This document shows, piece after piece, positions 54,321-61,733 of a DNA stretch of 64,000 nucleotides. The notes beneath the pieces were generated by a model that ran no database searches, was not told where the DNA came from, and saw only the letters and a program-made list of their open reading frames with translations. Within the stretch, counting starts at the first letter, position 1, and each line of letters begins with the position of its first letter. Position numbers and translations under genes: made by a program. Source of the stretch: Deltaproteobacteria bacterium (GTDB taxonomy: Bacteria; Myxococcota_C; UBA6777); contig SBHC01000040.1 of assembly GCA_006226375.1 (NCBI GenBank), positions 333,803 through 397,802 on the forward strand, in the 5' to 3' direction.

Positions 54321-54419
54321 TCAAACTGTGGTTTGAGTGGTGGCAAGGTCGCTCAAGTGGTTTGAGGGCATGATGGGGTGGTCGTGAATGGAGAAGGATG
54401 AACTTCCTCACAGGAAGTT
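54321..54419. promoter_or_regulatory. Cluster of small inverted repeats upstream of the CBS protein gene
   Basis: Three perfect inverted repeats stand in the 230-bp leader of the CBS gene: TCAAAC-tgtg-GTTTGA at 54321-54336, CTCAA-gtggt-TTGAG at 54352-54366, and AACTTCCT-cac-AGGAAGTT at 54401-54419. The first two share the half site GTTTGAG and may be tandem operators; the third is 36 nt before the ATG and could form an RNA hairpin or bind a regulator. The GTTTGAG repetition is the only shared feature. Confidence 0.4.
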
Positions 54420-54454
54420 GCTTGGATTACCACCTCAACAAGGGAGTGAAATAG

Positions 54455-54907
54455 ATGCAAGATCGCAAGGACAAGTGGACCGTTGGTGCCTGGATGACAG
54501 AGAACCCCCACACGGTTGAACCTGCAGCCTCAGTCTATTCTGCGTTTTATCAAATGCGTATCGAAGGCTACCGACACTTGCTGGTTGTGCAAGACGGCGA
54601 GTTGTGGGGCATTGTCTCGGATCGTGACTTGCGTCGCCCCGACATCTCGAACGAGCCAGATGGTTGGCACGACTTCTACCAGTTGGACGGTGATTACGAA
54701 GTTCGCGATGTGATGACAACAGATGTCATCACCTTGAAGCCTTCTGACACCCTTGAGAAGGCTCTTGATTTGATGACCGAGCACAAGTTTCATGCGCTTC
54801 CTGTTCTCAACAAGAACGGAAAGCTACACGGCATCATCACCGACTTTGATTTGATGAAGGCCTTCCGCGAAGTCCTCACTGAGACTGGAGATGCTCTTCG
54901 CAAGTAG
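54455..54907 (+). CDS. CBS-domain-pair protein
   Basis: 150 residues with two CBS domains and little else. VGAWMTENPHTVEPAASVYSAFYQMRIEGYRHLLVVQDGELWGIVSDRDL is the first, VRDVMTTDVITLKPSDTLEKALDLMTEHKFHALPVLNKNGKLHGIITDFDLMKA the second. CBS pairs bind adenine nucleotides or SAM and regulate partner proteins. A small insert (RRPDISNEPDGWHDFYQLDGDY) separates the two. It is cytosolic. No partner gene is adjacent; the degenerate kinase ends convergently 98 bp downstream. Confidence 0.9.
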   Translation: MQDRKDKWTVGAWMTENPHTVEPAASVYSAFYQMRIEGYRHLLVVQDGELWGIVSDRDLRRPDISNEPDGWHDFYQLDGDYEVRDVMTTDVITLKPSDTLEKALDLMTEHKFHALPVLNKNGKLHGIITDFDLMKAFREVLTETGDALRK

Positions 54908-55005
54908 CGAAGTGTTCGGTTGGGAGAGAGGGAGCGTTGGTAGGTCGAGGGGGGACTCGGCCTGTCAGCCAGCCTGGAGGATTAGGATTGCATACCTTCT
55001 CCAGG

Positions 55006-56844
55006 CTAGAAGCGGCGGCGGCGGTTGATGAACCGTTGGAGGCTTTCCAGTGGAGCGTGACGTTCGGTGCATCGGGTGGTGAGTCGACGCGCAAAGTCGA
55101 CCACTGTCGCCGGAGGAGCTTCACCCAAGAGAAAGCACACATATTGCACATATTGCGGATGATTGGTTTGGATCTCATCCAAGAGCGTAAACGAGTCCTC
55201 GACGCTTTCTTCCATATCACAGAGGAGGAGCGCAAGGTCGGGGTGGGCGTTGAGCAGATCCAAGGCGCTCTGGGCGGTGGGAGCGAGATACACCGGGAAG
55301 TTCGGGTCAAGTGCCCGACGAAGCGAGCGGGCATAAAGCAAGTCTGCGCTCAGCAGGATAATTTTGTTGAAGGTTGCTGGCAGCTCATGGAGAGAGTCGC
55401 TGCTTTCAATGGTGGGGAGATCCAGGCTCCCAGACATATCAAGCGCCGGTAGCTCCATCGCACCACCCACTACATCAAAGCTCTTGGGTGTGTGCATCTC
55501 CTGGAAGTCGTAATCGCTTGTGTTGTCTTCAAACATGATAGGCAAGGCGATTTTTAACGTGACTGCGAGGCCTTCGGACTGGATCGCAAAGCTTCCTTGC
55601 TGCTCTTCCATCACCTGTTTGACAAACAAGTACCCTTCCGGATTGGTGGCTTGGGCCTGGGCTGAGGCGTTCGCCGCTTCGTATTGAATGGACACCACCA
55701 CGTCATCGTTGGCTGCTGTTGCCTCTATGCTCACCACAGGCTGCTGGCGGCGCGAGTCGATGTACCTTGGAATGGAAAGCAACAGCGCGGCAAAGGCCTG
55801 GCGCAAACGGCCCGGCGTTCCGTAAAGGGGCGGAACATCGGGTGTGGGGAAGCGGAACGCGATCCTCTTGTCGTTGAACAAGTTGGACAAGAGAGGCTGC
55901 AGCAATTGATGGACCTGGACTTGCTCCTGGTTGGAGGGAGATTGGCGCAGATCGTAGAGAAAATTCAAGTAGTACCGGAGTTGAAACAGCCCTGACGAGG
56001 CGTCTTGCATTAGAAGATCCAGGTCAGAGGTGATGTCGTTGAGTTGGGTGCGTTTGGCGAAACCCTCGATGCGCTGGATGGCTTCTTCGTTTGCGTAGAG
56101 TTTGATCTCGTCCTGGTAGTATTCCAACGCGTTGAGGAGCTTGCGATGGTAAGTGCCCAGCGCGTCAATGTTGTGCTGAAGGATGGAAACGACCGGCGTC
56201 GCTTCGTTGGCAAAGGCCTGCCCCATGTGCATGACATTGAATAAAGAAGGCGGCATCAACGACAGCTGCTGGTGATGGAACGAGAGCTTGCCTTGGAGAT
56301 CGTCGTACGCTTCCATGGAGCGGAAGGTCGCGCCGATTTGCTGGGCCATTAACCACAACAGGCTTTGATCCCACTTGGCGTAGTGGTCGGCGTGAATACT
56401 TTGCAGAGATACAACGTAGTGTCGTTCTCCCCGTCGATGGATGGGAATGACACAGCGATGCTGGGGTTGCTGGGGTTCGGGAGCGCTGCTCAAGTCGAGG
56501 GAGCCGGGGCTTGGCGCTGACACCATCGCTCGCTCCGCTGTGGAGTGAGTCGAAAGGTCCTCCAAATGCGGCGTCTTGTACTGCAGAGCGTGAGCCCATG
56601 ATGTTCCTGTGAGAGGCCGAGCTTCTCCGGTTCGCAGCTCTCCTTCGAGTCCAACCCAAGACGATACGTAGTTCTGGGTCTCGGTATCGAGCGTCACCAA
56701 AAATGCGCTGTTGGTTCCAGGCAAGGAAGCAAGACCTTGGAGGAGTTGCACACAGAGGTCTGAGAAACTGGACACCCGAGTGGGTGAGAGTTGTTGAAGA
56801 ACTTCAGCGACATGGGCCGCTTTCAGGGATACATCGTGGGCCAT
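55006..56844 (-). CDS. GAF - degenerate histidine kinase - receiver-like protein
   Basis: 612 residues. The N-terminal ~180 match a GAF sensor domain (NSAFLVTLDTETQNYVSSWVG, CVIPIHRRGERHYVVSLQSI). A kinase-like part follows: MGQAFANEATPVVSILQHN aligns with the AHE(I/L)NNP DHp box but has Asn213 where the phospho-accepting His belongs. The ATPase region lacks recognisable N, G1 and G2 boxes (YGTPGRLRQAFAALLLSIPRYI and PEGYLFVKQVMEEQQG only). The C-terminal ~120 residues resemble a receiver, with a conserved Asp in LLLCDMEESVED. The protein is therefore unlikely to autophosphorylate and may act as a scaffold or phosphate-independent sensor. It follows the small FtsH-adjacent gene. Confidence 0.72.
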   Translation of the reverse strand: MAHDVSLKAAHVAEVLQQLSPTRVSSFSDLCVQLLQGLASLPGTNSAFLVTLDTETQNYVSSWVGLEGELRTGEARPLTGTSWAHALQYKTPHLEDLSTHSTAERAMVSAPSPGSLDLSSAPEPQQPQHRCVIPIHRRGERHYVVSLQSIHADHYAKWDQSLLWLMAQQIGATFRSMEAYDDLQGKLSFHHQQLSLMPPSLFNVMHMGQAFANEATPVVSILQHNIDALGTYHRKLLNALEYYQDEIKLYANEEAIQRIEGFAKRTQLNDITSDLDLLMQDASSGLFQLRYYLNFLYDLRQSPSNQEQVQVHQLLQPLLSNLFNDKRIAFRFPTPDVPPLYGTPGRLRQAFAALLLSIPRYIDSRRQQPVVSIEATAANDDVVVSIQYEAANASAQAQATNPEGYLFVKQVMEEQQGSFAIQSEGLAVTLKIALPIMFEDNTSDYDFQEMHTPKSFDVVGGAMELPALDMSGSLDLPTIESSDSLHELPATFNKIILLSADLLYARSLRRALDPNFPVYLAPTAQSALDLLNAHPDLALLLCDMEESVEDSFTLLDEIQTNHPQYVQYVCFLLGEAPPATVVDFARRLTTRCTERHAPLESLQRFINRRRRF

Positions 56845-57008
56845 AGAATTTGCCTTTGTGTCTAGGACAGAAGCAGGGACGTCTTGTATCCCTCCTTATC
56901 ATACAAGCTTGGATTAAGGCTAGAATACGTCTTTCGGAGACAGGTTTCAATCACAAAGACAGCGCGGGGAGGCTGGGTCGGAAGAGTGGTTGGAAGTTGT
57001 TGGCGTTC

Positions 57009-57302
57009 TTAGCCTTTGTTGGGTTCAGCTTTGGCCTCTCCCTGGCTGGGGGCGAAGTCTTCTTGTTCAACGGCATCCAGAGGAACTTGCTCTACCACTC
57101 GTTCTTCCCCTGCTACACGGACTTGGACCCGATCGATCATGTCAGGGTCGAGCTTGCCCTCTGCGATGAGCTGCTTCACGATCTCTCTGTGGCGACGCTC
57201 ATGTTCGGCGGTGAGCCAGTCATCTTCGGACTCGTAGTCCACCCAGAGTTCCCGGCGGTTGTTTTCGGGGTCGTACACAAACGACAGGGTGATGGCCCCC
57301 AT
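57009..57302 (-). CDS. Small acidic protein downstream of the FtsH-like gene
   Basis: A 97-residue protein starting at the ATG with AAGGAG 8 nt upstream. ITLSFVYDPENNRRELWVDYESEDDWLTAEHERRHREIVKQLIAEGKLD is strongly charged; the C-terminus is Glu/Gln/Ala-rich. I do not recognise it. It starts 28 bp after the FtsH-like stop codon, so both are probably made together, and it may be an adaptor or an inhibitor (inference). An overlapping plus-strand reading frame is a shadow. Confidence 0.72.
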   Translation of the reverse strand: MGAITLSFVYDPENNRRELWVDYESEDDWLTAEHERRHREIVKQLIAEGKLDPDMIDRVQVRVAGEERVVEQVPLDAVEQEDFAPSQGEAKAEPNKG

Positions 57303-57330
57303 AGGTTCTCTCCTTCGGTCAAGTCTTGGG

Positions 57331-59508
57331 TTAGGGAGTGGCTGCTTCGGAAGTTGAGTCCACTTGTTCTTGTGCAAGCTGAGGGTGAGGAAGCTCCAAC
57401 AACTCGGCGATCTCTTTGCTATCGAGTTCTTGTTTGTCGAGCAACGCCTGGGTCAATCGCTCCAACCCGTCTTTCTTGGCTTCCATCAACGCAGCGACTG
57501 CAGTGTATTGGTCTTTGAGTATCTGGTTGATCTCTTTGTCGATGCGCTCTCTTGTGATGCCGCTGACTGTCGTCTCTCGGCCATCTCCCAGCCGATACAC
57601 CCGAGGCCCAAAGTGCTGGCTCATACCAAGATCCTCGACCATCATGCGAGCCATATCTGTGGCAAAGTCGAGGTCATTCTTGGCGCCGATGTCAAGCTCA
57701 TTGAAGATCAGCATCTCAGCCGCTCTTCCCGCCAGCGCGACTTGGATCAGGCACTGTAGGATGGCCTCGGTTGCGCCTTCCGATACGTAACTGTGCATGG
57801 ATACCATGCCTTCAACATCAGGGTGCTCGGCGGAGATCGTCGCCTTCTGAATGGCTTGTGGCTCCAACAAGTAGGCAACGGCGAGAGCGTGTCCTGCCTC
57901 ATGGTAGGCCGCTTTTTTTCGAGATCGCTCCCTTTTTTCAGCGATGTTGTACGGGCTGGGTCCCATCACTTCATCAATCTCAGCTTGGGTGATGGGATAG
58001 GGCGAAGCTTTGCCTCGTTTCCGGGCTTGAAGTCGCTTCAATTGTCGAGCGATGCCGTAGATGTGGTCACCGGAGTAGCGAATCCCTCGTGTGGCATCCA
58101 CGTACGTACCGGTTCGTTCAATCAGGTACTCCATGCTCTTGTCGTCGAAGGCAAACTGGAACTTCTTGGCGTAGACCTCAATGATGTCGCGACGTGCCGT
58201 TCGGTCTGGGTAGGGGATGTGGATGTGGTACTCAAATCGGCCAGGTCGCAGCAACGCGGGATCCACGCTGTCCATGAGGTTGGTGGTTCCTACCACGAAG
58301 ACAAGCTCCTCTTTGCGGAACCCATCCATCTCTGTGAGGAGCTGGTTGACGAGGCTGTGTTCGACGCCGGATCCTGCATAAAGACCTCGACGTGGAGCGA
58401 TGGCGTCAATCTCATCAAAGATAATCAAGGAGGGGGCGGCTGAGCGGGCTTGAGCAAAGAGGCGGCGAAGGTTGGCTTCCGACTCTCCCACCCACTTGGA
58501 CTTCACCTCCGGTCCACTCACCACGATGGTTGTGGCTTGCAGGGCGGTTGCGAGAGCCTTGGCCAGGTACGTCTTTCCTGTTCCTGGTGGGCCATAAAAG
58601 AGGATGCCGTGAGGAAGAGTCTCTTCCAACTCTTTGATCTGGTCGGCCCAGTCGGGGTCTTCGCGGAGAGCAAGGATGTCGAGGATCTCTTCCCGAAGTT
58701 GCTTCTTGACCTCCTTGTAACCCCCGACGTCACGCTCCAAGTCAATGTTGGGGATCTCCATACCGCCGAGGAGAGTCATCTCCCGGAGCATGCGCTCGAT
58801 GCGTTCGCGTTGTGGCTCACGTTCTTCCGGAGGTAAACCCACAAGAGGAGGAAACTCCATAAGCCGGACCATGAGCTTGCGAAACTTGATGGCGTGGATG
58901 CCGGAGACGTACTTGTACAGCCGGAGCACGTTCAGTTTGTCGACGGCGAGTCGCTGAGCTTCCTCGTAGGTAATCAGGTAGGGGAGGGTGTCGCGACGTA
59001 TCCCGATAATCTCTCTCTGTACATCGAACAAATCAGAGAGAGCTTGGGGAATTTTTAAGCCAGGGTCACAGAAGGCGAGGAACCGGAGCGACGGATCTTG
59101 CGACATGGCTGCGATCGCCTCACGAGCCGGGGTTCCCAAGGAAGACTCTGTGGTGGTTGCGAGGAGGTCGAGGTGTGGCAACACAACCACACCGGCTGGA
59201 TCCGCAAGCTGTTCATGCACCTGCTCCCAGAGGTTCTCCACCATGCCGTGAAGGAATGACCGGTTTTGACTGGAAGGTGGAGCTTTGATCAAGACCGAAG
59301 GAATGGAGGGTTCACCACGACGAAGGCGGTTTCGAAGCTCCGCATACAATTGCAGGGCCAGCGACTTTTCAGCGGTGACAAGAACCGACAATCCTGCCCG
59401 TAACATCGACTCAATCCAGTCGAGGTCGGCTTCGTAGGCGGCGCGGATGGCTGTGGAGTAAGACAAGGGACCACGACTGAAATGATCTTGATCAACAGGT
59501 ATAAGCAT
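57331..59508 (-). CDS. Soluble FtsH-like AAA+ M41 protease with degenerate N-terminal ATPase-like region
   Basis: 725 residues. FtsH is normally membrane-bound with two N-terminal spans; this one has none. Residues ~1-240 look like a degenerate ATPase domain ([20 protein letters not shown] in place of a Walker [12 protein letters not shown] as a Walker-B-like strand). The active AAA module follows: GPPGTGKT (306-313), [15 protein letters not shown], and the [22 protein letters not shown]. The M41 peptidase has [13 protein letters not shown] (536-540) and the third ligand in [21 protein letters not shown]. It should degrade cytosolic proteins. GGAGG is 16 nt before ATG 59508, so the start is a little uncertain. 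Confidence 0.9.
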   Translation of the reverse strand: MLIPVDQDHFSRGPLSYSTAIRAAYEADLDWIESMLRAGLSVLVTAEKSLALQLYAELRNRLRRGEPSIPSVLIKAPPSSQNRSFLHGMVENLWEQVHEQLADPAGVVVLPHLDLLATTTESSLGTPAREAIAAMSQDPSLRFLAFCDPGLKIPQALSDLFDVQREIIGIRRDTLPYLITYEEAQRLAVDKLNVLRLYKYVSGIHAIKFRKLMVRLMEFPPLVGLPPEEREPQRERIERMLREMTLLGGMEIPNIDLERDVGGYKEVKKQLREEILDILALREDPDWADQIKELEETLPHGILFYGPPGTGKTYLAKALATALQATTIVVSGPEVKSKWVGESEANLRRLFAQARSAAPSLIIFDEIDAIAPRRGLYAGSGVEHSLVNQLLTEMDGFRKEELVFVVGTTNLMDSVDPALLRPGRFEYHIHIPYPDRTARRDIIEVYAKKFQFAFDDKSMEYLIERTGTYVDATRGIRYSGDHIYGIARQLKRLQARKRGKASPYPITQAEIDEVMGPSPYNIAEKRERSRKKAAYHEAGHALAVAYLLEPQAIQKATISAEHPDVEGMVSMHSYVSEGATEAILQCLIQVALAGRAAEMLIFNELDIGAKNDLDFATDMARMMVEDLGMSQHFGPRVYRLGDGRETTVSGITRERIDKEINQILKDQYTAVAALMEAKKDGLERLTQALLDKQELDSKEIAELLELPHPQLAQEQVDSTSEAATP

Positions 59509-59743
59509 GATGGGCTGTGAACAACCTCCAGTGTAAGATTGTGGGAAGCTTTCCGTATAGGATGGGAGTCCGGGCTCCCAAAGGCTTCAACCGTTCACCC
59601 ACCATAGTCATTTCACCCAGACTTCGCAATCTCTTGCTGAATTCAAAAAAGCAGTGGGGTGTTGGTTGTTTTTTCGCTCCGAACAAGGTATCAAAGGTGC
59701 CCCGTTTGGGATGACTTATCCTCTGGAGGAGGCTTCGTTTGTT

Positions 59744-60106
59744 ATGAAAGTTCGGTTGGACAAAACATTTCGGTTTGAGGCGGCCCACTGGCTTCCTCGT
59801 GTACCCGATGGCCACAAATGTCGTCGTTTGCACGGTCATAGCTACAAAATCGATATCGCCATTGAAGGCGAAATTGATCCGGACTTGGGCTGGCTGGCTG
59901 ACTTTGGCGATCTCAAAGAAGCCTGGAAGCCTCTCTATGAGCAACTTGATCACTACTGCCTTAATGACATTCCGGGTCTTGAAAACCCCACGTCAGAGAA
60001 CCTTTGCGTTTGGATCTGGAACCGACTGAAACCCTCACTTCCTGAACTCTGTGAAGTGGTGGTGCGCGAGACTTGTACCTCTGCCTGTCGCTACCGTGGG
60101 GAATGA
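59744..60106 (+). CDS. queD: 6-carboxy-5,6,7,8-tetrahydropterin synthase (QueD/PTPS family)
   Basis: 120 residues with the QueD motifs: [31 protein letters not shown] (catalytic Cys and the HxH zinc ligands), [23 protein letters not shown], and [14 protein letters not shown], then [12 protein letters not shown]. QueD makes the pterin precursor of queuosine from dihydroneopterin triphosphate; PTPS members with the same motifs make tetrahydrobiopterin precursors. The ATG follows GGAGGAGG by 11 nt; an earlier ATG at 59711 is the alternative. No other queuosine gene is in the window. A strong terminator follows. Confidence 0.9.
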   Translation: MKVRLDKTFRFEAAHWLPRVPDGHKCRRLHGHSYKIDIAIEGEIDPDLGWLADFGDLKEAWKPLYEQLDHYCLNDIPGLENPTSENLCVWIWNRLKPSLPELCEVVVRETCTSACRYRGE

Positions 60107-60114
60107 CCCTTTAA

Positions 60115-60164
60115 GGGAGATACCCGGCCCTGAAAAACGCTTGGCTGGGCTCCCTATCGTTTTT
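60115..60164 (+). terminator. Rho-independent terminator between queD and metK
   Basis: GGGAG then CCCGGCC on the left arm pair with GGCTGGG then CTCCC on the right (60143-60154), a 12-bp stem with a small bulge and one G-T pair. A run of T follows at 60160-60164. It lies 8 bp after the queD stop codon and about 97 bp before metK. It resembles no SAM riboswitch that I know, so I treat it as a plain terminator. Confidence 0.75.
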
Positions 60165-60260
60165 GAATTCAAAGACATTGATCCATCAACTTGACAAGAT
60201 CTACGTCTTTCTCGTATCACTCCTGAATTCCAAATTGGACAATGAAAGGACCGAACAACC

Positions 60261-61418
60261 ATGCGAAATTATCTCTTTACTTCCGAGTCTGTGACTGAGG
60301 GCCACCCCGATAAAATGGCGGACCAGATCTCCGACTCCGTGCTCGACGCTTGTCTTGCAGGTGACCCCAACAGTCGTGTTGCTTGCGAGACCTTGCTGAA
60401 CACCGGTGTTGTTGTGGTTGCTGGTGAGATCACCACCCAAAGCACTCTGGATGTCCCGACCATCGTCCGCGAGACTGTCCGTGACATCGGTTACGATCAC
60501 TCCGACAAGGGGTTTGATTGCGACACTTGCTCCGTGATGGTGACCTTGGACAAGCAAAGCCCCGACATCGCAATGGGCGTAGACTCCTCGGAAGAAAAAG
60601 AGCAGGGCGCTGGCGACCAGGGAATGATGTTCGGCTACGCGTGCAACGAGACCGACGTCTTGATGCCCATGCCGATCCACTTCTCCCACCGCTTGACCGA
60701 GAAGCTCTCGGAAGTTCGCAAGAGTGGTGTCCTTCCCTTCCTCCGACCCGACGGCAAAGCACAAGTGACCGTGGCTTACGAAAACGGCAAGCCGACCCGT
60801 GTGACCACCGTTGTTGTCTCGTCGCAGCACAGCGAAGAAGTGACCCAAGAGCAAATCCGTGAAGGCATCATTGAGGAAGTGGTCAAGGCTACCATTCCCG
60901 CAGAGTTGCTGGACGCTCAGGTCAAGTACCACATCAACCCCACCGGCCGCTTCGTGATCGGTGGACCCATGGGCGACAGTGGTCTTACCGGCCGTAAGAT
61001 CATCGTGGACACCTACGGTGGAATGGGCCGTCACGGTGGCGGTGCTTTCTCCGGAAAGGACCCCTCCAAGGTGGACCGATCCGCTGCGTACATGACCCGC
61101 TACATCGCCAAGAACATCGTCGCGGCTGGCTTTGCTGACCGCTGCGAAGTCCAGTTGGCTTACGCGATCGGTGTGGCTGAGCCCGTCTCCGTCATGGTCG
61201 AAACCTTCGGAACCGGCAACGTCGACGAAGACAAGTTGGCGTCCATCGTGCCCCAGGTCTTCTCCCTCAAGCCCCGCGGCATTGTGGAGTCCCTTAACCT
61301 GCTCCGTCCCGTCTTCCGACCCACTGCAGCTTACGGACACTTTGGTCGCACCGGTGATTCCTTCACTTGGGAGCGCACCGACAAGGTCGAAGCGCTCAAA
61401 GCTGCTCTAGGACAATAG
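60261..61418 (+). CDS. metK: S-adenosylmethionine synthetase
   Basis: 385 residues, the usual length. [52 protein letters not shown] and [21 protein letters not shown] are the MAT signature motifs, and residues that bind Mg2+, K+ and ATP are intact. The enzyme joins methionine and ATP to make SAM, which feeds methylation and, through decarboxylation, the methionine salvage pathway served by mtnD at 5.7 kb. AAAGGA stands 11 nt before the ATG. It is separated from queD by the terminator and so has its own promoter in the 96-bp spacer. Confidence 0.97.
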   Translation: MRNYLFTSESVTEGHPDKMADQISDSVLDACLAGDPNSRVACETLLNTGVVVVAGEITTQSTLDVPTIVRETVRDIGYDHSDKGFDCDTCSVMVTLDKQSPDIAMGVDSSEEKEQGAGDQGMMFGYACNETDVLMPMPIHFSHRLTEKLSEVRKSGVLPFLRPDGKAQVTVAYENGKPTRVTTVVVSSQHSEEVTQEQIREGIIEEVVKATIPAELLDAQVKYHINPTGRFVIGGPMGDSGLTGRKIIVDTYGGMGRHGGGAFSGKDPSKVDRSAAYMTRYIAKNIVAAGFADRCEVQLAYAIGVAEPVSVMVETFGTGNVDEDKLASIVPQVFSLKPRGIVESLNLLRPVFRPTAAYGHFGRTGDSFTWERTDKVEALKAALGQ

Positions 61419-61733
61419 TACCAAATTCTCTTTCTTCGCTCTCTCTCCCCCTTCTCCCCCAACCTCTTCCCTAAAAAACCCTTGCGAAACCGTCCTTTTT
61501 GTGGAATTATGTTCGCGACGTTTGCGCCTTACGTGAACCGGTTCTATCTTTTTGAGTAGAAGATTCGCGTACAAACTTTTTTTGTACCAAAGAGGGTGTC
61601 ACAAACGTTCTAGGTGGTAAGAAGTTTTTGGACCGTGATCCTGATCGCTATGATGTTGAAGGAACACGAGCTTGTAGACGGGAGATGGGGGTGTGCTTTG
61701 CCCGATCTCCATAGGATGTATGAGGTGAATTGG
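61419..61733 (+). promoter_or_regulatory. Upstream region of the choice-of-anchor-D lipoprotein gene with two inverted repeats
   Basis: This 315-bp region has no gene. GTACAAA-cttttt-TTTGTAC at 61569-61587 is a perfect 7-bp inverted repeat (the centre is a T run). GGAGATGGGG at 61681-61690 pairs with CCCGATCTCC at 61701-61710, leaving a 10-nt loop, and this hairpin sits about 10 nt before the ribosome-binding site GAGGT. The second one could act on translation or transcript stability. A T-rich stretch at 61495-61510 and the pyrimidine run after metK may belong to a metK transcript end. Confidence 0.4.

Noticed and set aside
56850..57518. A 222-residue plus-strand ORF
   Set aside because: It runs against the small charged protein and the protease end on the other strand, which have ribosome-binding sites and family motifs.
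60107..60260. SAM or SAH riboswitch upstream of metK
   Set aside because: The strong hairpin follows the queD stop and ends in a T-run, with no conserved riboswitch core that I recognise, so a terminator is the simpler reading.
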